NCBI GenBank assembly: GCA_018798825.1
Contig: CP076354.1
Coordinates: 1,877,001 to 1,941,000 of the forward strand
Length of the DNA stretch: 64,000 nucleotides
Source of the DNA: Ochrobactrum sp. BTU1
GTDB taxonomy: Bacteria > Pseudomonadota > Alphaproteobacteria > Rhizobiales > Rhizobiaceae
Direction: 5' to 3'
The number at the start of each line of letters is the position of its first letter. Within the stretch, counting starts at the first letter, position 1. Positions 26,808 through 35,815 of the stretch are shown piece by piece. The translations under genes were made by a program, and so were the position numbers. Below the pieces are notes generated by a model. It had not been told where the DNA came from and searched no databases. It saw only the letters and a list, made by a program, of their open reading frames with translations.

Positions 26808-28718
26808 ATGACATCAAAATATGCCGAAACCTATGCCGCATGGCAGCAAGACCCTGAAGGCTTCTGGGCCGAAGCAGCCGGGGCCATAGACTGGTTCAAG
26901 CCATGGGATCAGGTTCTCGCAAGCGATGAAGGAGTTTATGGTCGCTGGTTTAAAGGTGCTGAATGCAACACCTGTTACAATGCACTCGACCGCCATGTTG
27001 CCAATGGGCGCGGCGATCAGGTTGCGCTCATTTACGAAAGCCCGGTAACAGGCTCTGTACGCAAATTCACCTATCGCGAATTGCTTGAAGAGGTGGAAGC
27101 CCTCTCGGCGGTCATGCTCGACAATGGTGTGAGCAAAGGCGACCGCGTTCTTATCTATATGCCCATGGTGCCGGAAGCTGCTGTCGCCATGCTGGCCTCA
27201 GCCCGCATTGGCGCGGTGCATTCGGTGGTCTTTGGCGGTTTTGCCGCCAACGAGCTTGCCACCCGCATTGATGATGCAAAGCCGGTGATGATTATTGCCG
27301 GTTCATGCGGCATCGAACCAACCCGCGTTGTGCCCTATCAGGCAATGCTCGACAAGGCGATTGCCACCGCCCGCCACACGGTCAGGCACTGCATTATCCT
27401 GCAACGCGAGCAGCATCCGCATAATCCGGTTGAAGGCCGCGATATCGACTATCGTACCGCTGTGGATGCCGCGCGCGGCCGTCATGTTCCTTGCACCTCC
27501 GTTGCTGCCACCGACCCGCTTTATGTGCTCTACACATCGGGTACTACCGGCGAACCCAAAGGTGTCGTGCGTGACAATGGCGGGCATATGGTGGCCCTTG
27601 TATGGTCGCTGAAGCATGTGTTCGGCATCGAGCCGGGACAGGTGTTCTGGGCGGCATCCGATGTCGGCTGGGTGGTCGGCCATTCCTATATTGTCTATGC
27701 TCCGCTCATTGCCGGTGCCACCAGCATCCTCTTTGAAGGCAAACCCGTCGGTACGCCCGATGCAGGCAGCTATTGGCGCATCATCGCCGAGCATGGTGTG
27801 GAGGTGATGTTCACAGCCCCCACTGCCCTGCGTGCGATCAAGAAAGAAGATGCCGACGGCAATTTCGTGCGCCGATACGATCTTTCAAAATTCCGCGCGC
27901 TTTATCTGGCGGGCGAACGTGCCGATCCCGACACGATCCACTGGGCGGAAAATCTACTCGGTTGTCCGGTGATCGATCATTGGTGGCAAACCGAAAGCGG
28001 CTGGCCGATGGTCGCCAATCCGCTTGGCCTTGGACTGCTTGAAACCAAATACGGCTCGCCTGCCGTCTGTCTGCCCGGCTATGACATCCGCGTGCTCGAC
28101 GATGCCGGCCATGAAGTCGAACGTGGCCAACTTGGAAATATCCTTATCAAGCTGCCATTGCCGCCCGGTTGTCTGCCAACTCTGTGGAACGCCGATGAGC
28201 GATTTCGCAAAGCTTATCTCAACGAGTTTCCCGGCTATTATAAAACCGCCGATGCGGGCTACATGGATGAAGACGGCTATCTCTACATCATGAGCCGAAC
28301 CGACGACATCATCAATGTCGCAGGACATCGTCTGTCGACAGGTGCCATGGAGGAGGTCCTTTCCAGCCATCCGGACGTTGCAGAATGTGCGGTCCTTGGC
28401 ATTTCCGATTCCGTCAAAGGACAGGTACCTTGCGGCTTCCTTGTGCTGAAATCCAACATCGACCGTGATCTGCATGAGGTTGAAAAGGAGTGCGTGAGCA
28501 TGATTCGCGACGCCATCGGACCGATTGCCGCGTTCCGGCTCGCCCTGACCGTGAAACGTCTGCCAAAAACCCGTTCCGGAAAGATACTGCGCTCAACAAT
28601 CCAGAAAATCGCTGATGGTGAGGACTGGAAAATGCCCGCCACCATCGATGATCCGGTGATTCTCGATGAAATCAGCGCAGTTCTCCGCGAGCGTCATATC
28701 GGCCTGGCCTTTGCCTGA
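26808..28718 (+). CDS. prpE: Propionyl-CoA synthetase (acyl-CoA synthetase, PrpE type)
   Basis: 636 residues. Adenylate-forming enzyme that activates a short acid, probably propionate, to its CoA ester through an acyl-AMP. Motifs: the P-loop-like 'LYTSGTTGEPKGVV', 'DHWWQTESGWPM', 'YYKTADAGYMDEDGYLYIM' and the C-terminal lysine in 'KTRSGKILRSTI', which is the residue acetylated in relatives to switch the enzyme off. PrpE is preferred to acetyl-CoA synthetase because of the N-terminal 'YAAWQQDPEGFWAEAAGAID' and the overall alignment remembered for PrpE; acetate may also be used. GGGAGGAAC is a strong ribosome site. An SDR gene follows 80 bases later. Confidence 0.9.
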   Translation: MTSKYAETYAAWQQDPEGFWAEAAGAIDWFKPWDQVLASDEGVYGRWFKGAECNTCYNALDRHVANGRGDQVALIYESPVTGSVRKFTYRELLEEVEALSAVMLDNGVSKGDRVLIYMPMVPEAAVAMLASARIGAVHSVVFGGFAANELATRIDDAKPVMIIAGSCGIEPTRVVPYQAMLDKAIATARHTVRHCIILQREQHPHNPVEGRDIDYRTAVDAARGRHVPCTSVAATDPLYVLYTSGTTGEPKGVVRDNGGHMVALVWSLKHVFGIEPGQVFWAASDVGWVVGHSYIVYAPLIAGATSILFEGKPVGTPDAGSYWRIIAEHGVEVMFTAPTALRAIKKEDADGNFVRRYDLSKFRALYLAGERADPDTIHWAENLLGCPVIDHWWQTESGWPMVANPLGLGLLETKYGSPAVCLPGYDIRVLDDAGHEVERGQLGNILIKLPLPPGCLPTLWNADERFRKAYLNEFPGYYKTADAGYMDEDGYLYIMSRTDDIINVAGHRLSTGAMEEVLSSHPDVAECAVLGISDSVKGQVPCGFLVLKSNIDRDLHEVEKECVSMIRDAIGPIAAFRLALTVKRLPKTRSGKILRSTIQKIADGEDWKMPATIDDPVILDEISAVLRERHIGLAFA

Positions 28719-28798
28719 CCTTTTATTATCGCGCATCTAGAGCGCTTGACCGGCGCAAGCCGCCGGTCCACTCTCCGGCAAAAATCGGAGAATGATCG

Positions 28799-29590
28799 AT
28801 GCAGTTAGAAGGCAAGGTGGCAATCGTCACGGGGGCTGCCCGCGGTATTGGCTATGCCATTGCCAAGCGCTTCCTAATGGATGGCGCAAGTGTCGTTTTG
28901 TCGGATATCGACGGCACAGGCGCCACAAAAGCAGTCAGGGATCTGGAGCAATATGGCCGGGTTCTCGCCATTGCCTGCGATGTGGGCGACAAACTCGATA
29001 TTCATAATCTGCTGACCTATGCCACGACCAATCTTGGTGAGATCGATATCCTCGTCAACAATGCAGGCATCGTGCATCAGGCAGAGTTTCTCGACCTGAA
29101 AGAAGATGACTTCGACCGCGTGATGCGCGTCAACCTCAAGGGCGCTTTTCTTTGCGGTCAAGCCGTCGCAAAACGCATGGTTGCGCGCGTGGAAGCGGGT
29201 GGCGAGGCTGGCAGCATCATCAATATGTCGTCGATCAACGCGATATTCGGTCTGCCCAATCAGCTTGCCTATTCCGTGTCAAAGGGTGGCATGAACCAAC
29301 TGACACGCACGATGGCGGTAGCACTCGCCAAATGGGGCATTCGCGTCAATGCAATCGGCCCCGGCTCAATCGACACTGACATGCTGTCCGCCGTGAACAA
29401 CGATGCTGAGGCACGCAAGAAGATACTCGCGCGCACGCCATTGGGTAGAATCGGACAAGCATCTGAAATTGCAGCAATAGCCTCATTCCTCGCATCGCGT
29501 GATTCAAGCTATGTGACAGGCCAGACGATCTATGCCGATGGTGGACGCTTACCGCTGAGCTATACCGCAGAACCGCCTTTCAAGGCCTGA
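28799..29590 (+). CDS. Short-chain dehydrogenase/reductase
   Basis: 263 residues of the classical SDR fold. 'VTGAARGIGYAIA' is the nucleotide loop, 'DILVNNAGIV' the central NNAG motif, serine in 'INMSSINAIFG' and 'YSVSK' form the catalytic triad, and 'IGPGSIDTDM' follows. An aspartate at the end of strand 2 (SDIDGTG) suggests NAD rather than NADP. The C-terminal 'SYVTGQTIYADGG' is standard. Substrate unknown; relatives act on sugars, sugar alcohols or 3-hydroxy acids. It lies downstream of prpE but the hairpin GACCGGCG/CGCCGGTC between them may separate transcription. Confidence 0.9.
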   Translation: MQLEGKVAIVTGAARGIGYAIAKRFLMDGASVVLSDIDGTGATKAVRDLEQYGRVLAIACDVGDKLDIHNLLTYATTNLGEIDILVNNAGIVHQAEFLDLKEDDFDRVMRVNLKGAFLCGQAVAKRMVARVEAGGEAGSIINMSSINAIFGLPNQLAYSVSKGGMNQLTRTMAVALAKWGIRVNAIGPGSIDTDMLSAVNNDAEARKKILARTPLGRIGQASEIAAIASFLASRDSSYVTGQTIYADGGRLPLSYTAEPPFKA

Positions 29591-29702
29591 TGAAATAGTT
29601 GCCGTTTGCGTATATCAGGAAGATAATAATTAACATTGCTCCTGACAGACAGCTGTCAGGAGGCCTGTGTCATAGTGCATTCTTACAGATGAGGGATTCA
29701 CC

Positions 29703-29888
29703 ATGGCACTCGCAATCGCACCACTGCTCGCAATTCTGAAAGAATATAAGCGCAGACAGGACGAACGTCGGCGCTTCGTGCGCACGCAGCGCGCATTCGA
29801 CAACCTCCCAAGCGACCTGCGCAAGGATATGGGCTGGCCGGACCGTTATCTCGAACAGCGCCGTAACGCTGCCGATGAGAGGAAATAA
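29703..29888 (+). CDS. Small basic protein, DUF1127-like C-terminus
   Basis: 61 residues, rich in arginine and lysine. A short hydrophobic start (MALAIAPLLAIL) is followed by a charged helix (EYKRRQDERRRF) and a C-terminal 'NLPSDLRKDMGWPDRYLEQR', which recalls the 'L-x-D-LRDIGL' end of DUF1127 proteins. Such proteins in rhizobia have been linked to RNA turnover and phosphate or carbon metabolism, but that link is family knowledge and the match here is partial. It ends 4 bases before the PfpI-like gene and is probably cotranscribed. Confidence 0.6.
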   Translation: MALAIAPLLAILKEYKRRQDERRRFVRTQRAFDNLPSDLRKDMGWPDRYLEQRRNAADERK

Positions 29889-29892
29889 CACC

Positions 29893-30474
29893 ATGGCGGA
29901 AACCAAAATGGTCGGCTTCGTCTTCGTTGAAGGCTTTGCTGATTGGGAATATGGGTTTTTATCGGCATCGGCACGCGAATGGTTCGACGTAAACACCGTC
30001 TCACTTGCTCCTGCAGGTGCGGAAGTCCGTTCGCTCAGCGGCTTTCGGCTGACGCCGGATCGTAGCACGGACCCCGAAGAAAACACTGACCTTGATGCTA
30101 TTGCCGTCATCGGCTCCGATCTCTGGGCGACGCCGCAGGCTCCCGATCTGACTACGCTCTTGCGCGCCATCGCACAAAAATGCGGTGTGGTTGGTGGCAT
30201 TTGCGGCGCAACACTTGCACTGGCTCGCGCAGGCCTCTTCAATGGGGTCAATCACACCAGCAATGGCCGCGAATGGATCGCAGAACGCGTACCGCAATAT
30301 GCGGGTGCCAGCCGCTATCAGGACGTGCCCGATGCTGTTGCGGATAAGCGCATCGTTTCGGCGCCGGGTACAGCGCCCGGCACCTTCGCTGCCGCTTTTT
30401 TGGAAACGCTGTTTCCAACCGAGCGGGAGCGTATTGGCGAAATGCGTGCGCTTTTCGCACGCGAATATACTTGA
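29893..30474 (+). CDS. DJ-1/PfpI-family glutamine amidotransferase-like protein
   Basis: 193 residues from ATG 29893. The nucleophile elbow 'GVVGGICGATLALA' has the family cysteine, and 'FVEGFADWE' carries the partner acidic residue near the N-terminus. Members include proteases, glyoxalases, chaperones and isonitrile hydratase-like enzymes, so no precise activity is assigned. A YafY-type WYL regulator starts 7 bases after its stop, so the two belong to one operon; the regulator may control it. Confidence 0.83.
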   Translation: MAETKMVGFVFVEGFADWEYGFLSASAREWFDVNTVSLAPAGAEVRSLSGFRLTPDRSTDPEENTDLDAIAVIGSDLWATPQAPDLTTLLRAIAQKCGVVGGICGATLALARAGLFNGVNHTSNGREWIAERVPQYAGASRYQDVPDAVADKRIVSAPGTAPGTFAAAFLETLFPTERERIGEMRALFAREYT

Positions 30475-30481
30475 GATCACC

Positions 30482-31183
30482 ATGCGTCGAGCAGACCGCC
30501 TTTTTCAAATCGTTCAGCATCTTCGCGGCGGCAGGCTTGTCACCGCACGGCAGCTTGCCGAGCGGCTGGAAGTTTCAGAACGCACGATCTATCGCGACAT
30601 TGCAGATCTGCAATCGACAGGCGTTCCTATCGATGGTGAAGCCGGCGTCGGCTATATTCTGCGGCAGGGGTTTGAACTACCGCCACTGATGTTTACGCGT
30701 GATGAAATCGTGGCACTTGTTGCAGGCGCCCGCTTGATCCGTGCATGGGGTGGCGTTTCAATGGCGCGCGGTGCAGAAGAAGCCCTGGTCAAGATCGAAG
30801 CCGTTCTGCCCAAAGAAGAACGCGCGCGCATCACCGGCACGCAAATCCATGCACCGTCTGCATCAATCAGCGTAAGCGAACGCCGTATCATCGATGCCGT
30901 CGAGCGCGCAGTTGATGAAGGCACGGTTCTCAACATCCGTTATCGCGATCTGGAAGCCCGTGAGAGCGAGCGGGATATCCGTCCGCTTGGTCTGTGGTTC
31001 TGGGGCAAGGTCTGGACTGTGATCGGCTGGTGTGAATTGCGCAATGCTTTCCGCACGTTTCGTACCGACCGCATTATCGCTGCTGACAAATCAGGCCGCA
31101 CGTTCCGCTCCGAGCGCGGCAAAACACTGGCGGATTTTTACCGGTTGATGGAGATGAGCGAGTACAACGCATTCAAGGACTAG
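30482..31183 (+). CDS. WYL-domain transcriptional regulator (YafY type)
   Basis: 233 residues. N-terminal HTH of the HTH_11 class: 'ADRLFQIVQHLRGGRLVTAR' and 'LEVSERTIYRDIADLQSTG'. A WYL domain follows ('RYRDLEARESERDIRPLGLW', 'WTVIGWCELRNAFRTF'). WYL regulators sense nucleic-acid or small-molecule ligands and often repress a neighbour. It starts 7 bases after the PfpI-like gene. Its stop codon TAG is the first three bases of repeat B copy 2, so an insertion of the repeat may have fixed its 3' end. Confidence 0.9.
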   Translation: MRRADRLFQIVQHLRGGRLVTARQLAERLEVSERTIYRDIADLQSTGVPIDGEAGVGYILRQGFELPPLMFTRDEIVALVAGARLIRAWGGVSMARGAEEALVKIEAVLPKEERARITGTQIHAPSASISVSERRIIDAVERAVDEGTVLNIRYRDLEARESERDIRPLGLWFWGKVWTVIGWCELRNAFRTFRTDRIIAADKSGRTFRSERGKTLADFYRLMEMSEYNAFKD

Positions 31184-31290
31184 AGCGCCGGGCGCCCTTT
31201 TGGGCGCACAAAGGTCGCTCTAACACTTTATGTTTACAGCATAATTTTACCTTAAACTGATTCAAGTTTAAGGAATTATGCTGTAGAGCG
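31182..31290 (+). repeat. Intergenic palindromic repeat, family B copy 2
   Basis: TAGAGCG...CGCTCTA stem followed by the long CAGCATAATTTTACC...GGAATTATGCTG stem, as at 3962-4066, with the same orientation. It overlaps the TAG stop of the WYL regulator gene. Confidence 0.87.
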
Positions 31291-31339
31291 CCGGGCGTCG
31301 TGCCAGAAGCTCAAACGTCACGCTTACCTTCCCAAGCAA

Positions 31340-31371
31340 CAAAAAACCCGCCAGAACGGCGGGTTTTTTGT
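31340..31371. terminator. Terminator of the DUF1013 gene
   Basis: AAAAAACCCGCC-AGAA-CGGCGGGTTTTTT, strong in both directions. Confidence 0.9.
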
Positions 31372-31386
31372 TCAGTCGAAGAAATC

Positions 31387-32070
31387 TTATTCTTCGTCTT
31401 CGTCGGTGTTCGAGCCCTTCAGCGAGGAGAGCTTTGCGAAAACCTTGTCCGCATCCAGCTCTTCTTCTTCAGGCTTCTCATCACGGTAATCGAAGTTTTC
31501 AGTCGCCGATGCTGGCAGCAATGTGCTGTCAGATTCAACAACTGGACGGTTGCGCGCTGCGCGCTCGACTTCAAGGTCGAGATCGATCTGCGAGCAAAGG
31601 CCGAGCGTGACAGGGTCCATTGCAGTCAGGCTTGCCGAGTTCCAGTGAGTGCGATTGCGAATCTGCTCAATGGTCGACTTGGTCGTGCCGATCAGACGCG
31701 AAACCTGTGCATCCTTGAGTTCAGGATGATTGCGCACCAGCCAGAGAATCGCATTCGGACGATCCTGACGCTTGGACAGCGGCGTATAACGCGGGCCCTT
31801 GCGCTTGGCTTCTGGAACGCGAACCTTTGGCTCGGAAAGCTTCAGGCGATGATACTGGTCCTTTTCGCCCTTCGCGATTTCTTCGCGCGAAAGCTGGCCG
31901 GTGATAACCGGGTCAAGTCCCTTGATACCCTGCGAGGCCTCACCGTCCGCAATAGCCTTTACTTCGAGCGGATGCAGCTTGCAGAGAGCCGCGATCTGGT
32001 CAAAGGACAGAGCCGTATTATCAACGAGCCAGACTGCCGTTGCCTTCGGCATAAGAAGCTGGGTGGCCAT
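31387..32070 (-). CDS. DUF1013 / TrcR-type cell-cycle transcription regulator
   Basis: 227 residues. 'MPKATAVWLVDNTALSFDQIA' and 'LHPLEVKAIADGE' at the N-terminus, 'GPRYTPLSKRQDRPNAILWL' and 'VSRLIGTTKSTIEQIRNRTHW' in the middle match DUF1013, now called TrcR, a conserved alphaproteobacterial DNA-binding family. The second block is a helix-turn-helix. The C-terminus is acidic (DEDEE end). Relatives are linked to CtrA-type cell-cycle control, which is family knowledge. It is a single-gene unit with its own terminator; a repeat-free 150-base leader separates it from the converging... quinone oxidoreductase gene upstream. Confidence 0.88.
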   Translation of the reverse strand: MATQLLMPKATAVWLVDNTALSFDQIAALCKLHPLEVKAIADGEASQGIKGLDPVITGQLSREEIAKGEKDQYHRLKLSEPKVRVPEAKRKGPRYTPLSKRQDRPNAILWLVRNHPELKDAQVSRLIGTTKSTIEQIRNRTHWNSASLTAMDPVTLGLCSQIDLDLEVERAARNRPVVESDSTLLPASATENFDYRDEKPEEEELDADKVFAKLSSLKGSNTDEDEE

Positions 32071-32222
32071 TAGATATAATCCTCTTGTTCGTCCGCTCCG
32101 GTAGGGCGGGCCGTGGGAAAAACCACAAATTCCGGGAAATCACGGTCTATATATATTTTTTTTGTGCGCAGAGCAAGAAACTGCTGCCATGACATCCCAG
32201 GTTCTCTCGCAAATCTATTAGG

Positions 32223-33227
32223 TCAAGCGACATCAAGCACGATTTTGCCAATGTGCTGGCTGCCTTCCATACGATCATGCGCCCGCCACGCATCTTTAAG
32301 AGGGAAGATCATATCCATCACAGGGGCAACCTGACGCTGTGCCAGAAGCGGCCAGACTTTCGCTTCCAATTCGCGCGCGATGCCTGCCTTGAACTCAACC
32401 GAACGTGATCGCAATGTCGAGCCGGTATGGGTCAGGCGCTTGGTCATCAGGATTGCGAAGTTAGCCGTTGCCTTTGCCCCATTCAGGAAGGCGATCTGCA
32501 CGATGCGACCATCTTCGGCTGCCGCCTTGTAATTGCGGTCGACGTAATCGCCACCAACCATATCGAGGATCACATCGGCTCCCTTGCCGCCGGTCATCTC
32601 TTTGACGACAGCGACAAAATCTTCATCGCGATAATTAATCGCGCGATCGGCGCCAAGCTTTAAACAGGCATCGCACTTCGCTTGGGAGCCAGCCGTTACG
32701 ATAACGCTTGCGCCAAAGGCTTTGCCAAGCTGAATAGCCGTCGTGCCAATCCCTGACGAGCCGCCATGGATCAGCAGGGTTTCGCCTTCTTTAAGGCCAC
32801 CGCGTTCAAATACATTATGCCAGACCGTGAAGAAGGTCTCGGGGATGGCTGCGGCCTCAATATATCCATAGCCCGACGGCAGAGGCAGCGCAGTAGTTTC
32901 ATGCACAGTGGCATATTCTGCATAGCCGCCACCGGCAAGCAGCGCCACGACCTGATCGCCGATGCGATAGCGTTTCACACCCTCGCCGATCGCAACGATA
33001 TCACCGGCAATTTCAAGCCCTGGTATGTCCGACGCGCCGGGTGGCGGCGCATAACTGCCCTGACGCTGCAACACATCTGGCCGGTTCACGCCTGCCGCCC
33101 TAACCCGCACCAGCACCTCGCCTACCTTCGGCTCGGGCACCGAGCGCTGTACGGAACGCAATACATTGGCGTCGCCCGGCTCGGAAATTTCGATTGCGGT
33201 CATCTGGGAAGGCAATTCAGCCATCAT
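32223..33227 (-). CDS. Quinone oxidoreductase-like NAD(P)H dehydrogenase (PIG3 type)
   Basis: 334 residues from ATG 33227, with AGGAG 8 bases upstream; a TTG two codons earlier is less likely. Medium-chain dehydrogenase fold without the structural zinc cysteines. 'VRVRAAGVNRPDVLQRQGSY' and 'GLEIAGDIVAIGEGV' form the catalytic domain; 'LIHGGSSGIGTTAIQLGKAFG' is the Rossmann nucleotide site, with 'GADRAINYRDEDF' next. This matches the PIG3/QorB-like group of NADPH quinone reductases. It is a single gene between TrcR and a family C repeat. Confidence 0.92.
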   Translation of the reverse strand: MMAELPSQMTAIEISEPGDANVLRSVQRSVPEPKVGEVLVRVRAAGVNRPDVLQRQGSYAPPPGASDIPGLEIAGDIVAIGEGVKRYRIGDQVVALLAGGGYAEYATVHETTALPLPSGYGYIEAAAIPETFFTVWHNVFERGGLKEGETLLIHGGSSGIGTTAIQLGKAFGASVIVTAGSQAKCDACLKLGADRAINYRDEDFVAVVKEMTGGKGADVILDMVGGDYVDRNYKAAAEDGRIVQIAFLNGAKATANFAILMTKRLTHTGSTLRSRSVEFKAGIARELEAKVWPLLAQRQVAPVMDMIFPLKDAWRAHDRMEGSQHIGKIVLDVA

Positions 33228-33356
33228 GATCAAAGCTCCTGTTCAAATCTCTCGTCGCAGAAATACCGCACACACAACTGCACAAATACATCCTGCTCAT
33301 TTTCAGAGAATTCATCATCGATTTCTGGAAATATATATGCGAAGATTCAAGGTGTT

Positions 33357-33462
33357 ATAGCATTTGAGCCAAAAGTGCGAAGCGGTTTTGCGTCGGATAA
33401 TGCGTAAAAACAAACAGTTACAGCGGTTCCAACGATTCTTTCTTAACTGAAACCGCTGTAAA
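33357..33462 (+). repeat. Intergenic repeat, family C copy 5
   Basis: Full-length copy starting TAGCATTTGAGCC and ending with ACAGCGGTTCC ... GAAACCGCTGT, upstream of the DUF1192 gene. Confidence 0.88.
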
Positions 33463-33507
33463 TCTTTTCTGTCTTTATAAGCGCGCCATAGACTCCGGAG
33501 GAAGGCC

Positions 33508-33699
33508 ATGAGCGGTTTTGATGAAGAGGTCAAAAAGCCACGCGAAAGCGTCGTTCTCAGCGAGGATGAGCTGTCTCTGCTGTCGGTGATCGAAATCGAC
33601 CAGCGTATCGCTTTGCTACAATCCGAAATCGAACGTCTGAAAGCAGAAAGGCTCCGAAAGGGCGACAGCCGCGCGGCTGCAGAAGCACTTTTCCGCTGA
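33508..33699 (+). CDS. DUF1192 small protein
   Basis: 63 residues. 'LSEDELSLLSVIEIDQRIA' followed by 'LLQSEIERLKAERLRKG' is the pattern of DUF1192, a short alphaproteobacterial coiled-coil family. GGAGGAAGGCC sits before the ATG. The C-terminal basic stretch may contact DNA or RNA, but function is unknown. An MFS transporter gene follows 80 bases on; the two may share a promoter. Confidence 0.88.
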   Translation: MSGFDEEVKKPRESVVLSEDELSLLSVIEIDQRIALLQSEIERLKAERLRKGDSRAAAEALFR

Positions 33700-33779
33700 G
33701 GCAGCACGTTTTCGCCTCAGTATCAGAGATAAATCAAAGCCACTTCAATACGGCTTCATGAAATTCCGGGAACGTAATA

Positions 33780-35018
33780 TTGCGTATTTACATTCAGGTT
33801 CTGGCGCTGCTTTGCGGCACAGCCTTTCTCTTGATGGCCTCTGGCCTGCATGGCCTGTTGCTGCCCTTGCGCGGCGGACTTGAAGGCTTCTCCGTTGCTT
33901 CACTTGGTATGCTGGGCACGACATGGGCGGGCGGTTTTGTCGCTGGCTGCATTTTCGCCCCGCGCCTGGTGCGACGTGTCGGCCATGTCCGCGCTTTTGG
34001 CTGTTTTGCAGCTTCCGCCGCCATCATCGCTCTTTTGTCAGGCATCTATATCGATGCAATCTCATGGATCATTCTGCGAACCTTCACTGGCTTCTCGATG
34101 GCAGGCGCTTTCATGGTGATCGAAAGCTGGCTGAACGAGCGCGCCACCAATGAGTCCCGCGGCAAGATTTTCGGCCTCTATATGATGGTCAACTATGGTG
34201 CCACCATGAGCGGCCAGATGATGGTGGCAAATGGCGATATCAGGAGTGATCATCTGTTCATGATCACCGGCATTCTTTTCTGCCTGGCACTGATCCCCAC
34301 CGCCATGTCGACAGCGGTAAGCCCAAAACCGCTGACCGAAGTACAGCTTGATCTCAAGGCGCTTTACCGCAATTCACCTGCCGCCTTCGTCGGCTGCATC
34401 CTGATCGGCATAGCGAATGGTGCCTGGGGTACGCTTGGCGCTGTTTTCGGCGCAAAATCGGGCATTTCAACCACCGAAATCGCGCTTATGGTCAGCGTAA
34501 CCATCGCAGCTGGTGCCTTGATGCAAATCCCGGTCGGGCGAATTTCCGACCTGATAGACCGGCGTTATGTTCTGGCCGGTGTAGCTTCTCTCGCAGCCTT
34601 TGTCGGTCTTATGGCCTTCATCATCGGCCCGTCCAATGGCAAGGTCATCATCATTATGACCGGCTGCTATGGCGCGCTGGCCTATGCGCTTTACCCGGTT
34701 GCCGTCGCCCACGCAAACGACCATGCCTCGGCGGAAAGCTTTGTGAAAGTATCGAGCGGATTGCTGTTGCTTTATGGCTTCGGCACGATGCTGGGGCCGC
34801 TGCTTGCAGCCGCTGCCATGGATATCTTCTGGCCATCTGGGCTGTTTGCCATCACAGCGCTCTCGCATATTTCCATCACAGCCTATGCGCTGTTCCGCTC
34901 ACGCAAGCGGGCATCCGTGCCAAAGGCTGAAAAGGAACAGTTCAAGAGTATGCCGTCTGTGAAAAGTGCAACACCTGAAGCCATGAACCTTGATCCAAGG
35001 GCTGAAGCGGAAAGCTGA
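33780..35018 (+). CDS. MFS transporter (YcaD-like)
   Basis: 412 residues, starting from TTG 33780 with GGGAAC as a weak ribosome site. Twelve membrane segments can be counted, two sets of six split by a cytoplasmic loop at 'SPKPLTEVQLDLKALYRN'. The signature between helices 2 and 3, 'FAPRLVRRVGHVRAFG', and 'GFSMAGAFMVIESWLNE' are typical of the YcaD/YfkF group of major facilitator transporters. A polar C-terminal tail of about 40 residues follows. Substrate unknown. It ends at a strong terminator. Confidence 0.9.
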   Translation: MRIYIQVLALLCGTAFLLMASGLHGLLLPLRGGLEGFSVASLGMLGTTWAGGFVAGCIFAPRLVRRVGHVRAFGCFAASAAIIALLSGIYIDAISWIILRTFTGFSMAGAFMVIESWLNERATNESRGKIFGLYMMVNYGATMSGQMMVANGDIRSDHLFMITGILFCLALIPTAMSTAVSPKPLTEVQLDLKALYRNSPAAFVGCILIGIANGAWGTLGAVFGAKSGISTTEIALMVSVTIAAGALMQIPVGRISDLIDRRYVLAGVASLAAFVGLMAFIIGPSNGKVIIIMTGCYGALAYALYPVAVAHANDHASAESFVKVSSGLLLLYGFGTMLGPLLAAAAMDIFWPSGLFAITALSHISITAYALFRSRKRASVPKAEKEQFKSMPSVKSATPEAMNLDPRAEAES

Positions 35019-35040
35019 GCACAACCTTCAGACAGACAAC

Positions 35041-35071
35041 AAAAAAGCAGCGAATATTCGCTGCTTTCTTC
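35041..35071 (+). terminator. Terminator after the MFS gene
   Basis: AAAAGCAGCGAA-TA-TTCGCTGCTTTCTT hairpin. Confidence 0.88.
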
Positions 35072-35082
35072 GGTGTCTTTTA

Positions 35083-35150
35083 AAGCATTTTCGGCAAAAT
35101 TGCGAAGCGGTTTTGCGTGGGATAATGCGATAAAAACAGGAAATGCTCTA
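35083..35150 (+). repeat. Intergenic repeat, family C copy 6 (truncated)
   Basis: Carries GCATTTTCGGCAAAATTGCG, AAGCGGTTTTGCG and ATAATGCGATAAAAACA but lacks the terminal stem, ending instead at GGAAATGCTCTA, which pairs with the left end. Confidence 0.82.
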
Positions 35151-35288
35151 TGGTGAGCACCTTTGCAAAATCATTTGATTTTAAAAGCTGATGTGCGGCG
35201 GCTGTTGCACAGCCGCCAATATCAGTAACAGTACCATCCTGTTGATCATCACCAACGGCGATTGAAATACCGTTTAAAACTCCTGTGT

Positions 35289-35474
35289 TTAATGTCGTGT
35301 CACCTGAGTTTTAAGTTTCTCGATCTGCTCCTTGAGAACGAGTTTCTTGCGCTTGAGAGAAGTAACATGCAGGTCATCAATTGCCGGTGACGCTAAAGCC
35401 TCGGAGATTTCCTCTTCCAAAGCGCCGTGCTTCTGTTCAAGCGTGGCAAGATGGGACTCGATAGCCATCATCAA
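35289..35474 (-). CDS. DUF465 (YdcH-like) small coiled-coil protein
   Basis: 61 residues (59 from the third ATG). 'HLATLEQKHGALEEEISEAL' and 'DDLHVTSLKRKKLVLKEQIE' form two helices with a short turn, the DUF465/YdcH pattern. Function is unknown. A second DUF465 gene lies 340 bases away on the opposite strand (35816), so the two are divergent, probably paralogous neighbours. AAAGGAGAATTG precedes the start. Confidence 0.9.
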   Translation of the reverse strand: MMMAIESHLATLEQKHGALEEEISEALASPAIDDLHVTSLKRKKLVLKEQIEKLKTQVTRH

Positions 35475-35815
35475 TTCTCCTTTGAATGATTACCCAAAGG
35501 ACAGAGCCATGTAGCAGTTTTGCCAACAGAATGGCTCCATCCGCTCTCACCTGCGCAAACGCCCGGTACACCTCCTGTTATCCGGGCCAATTACGCAGTC
35601 CCGGCTGCCATTCAACAGTTTGTCAGTCGAAACTTCCGGCAACCGTTGTTCATGACAGAACAATGACACTGTGGCATGAGTTTGGTGGAAAGTCGAATTT
35701 GTTTTGGTAGCATTTTCCAATCACGAAAAATGTGATAAAGGCTTCGCTCGAAACGGGTCTGCCCCAATCTGGTGCGGCCCGTAATATCATTCTGGAACAA
35801 TACGGGGCAAACCGC
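35475..35815. other. Divergent promoter region between two DUF465 genes
   Basis: About 340 bases without a credible gene. It should hold two promoters. I see no repeat copy, riboswitch or tRNA. Confidence 0.5.
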
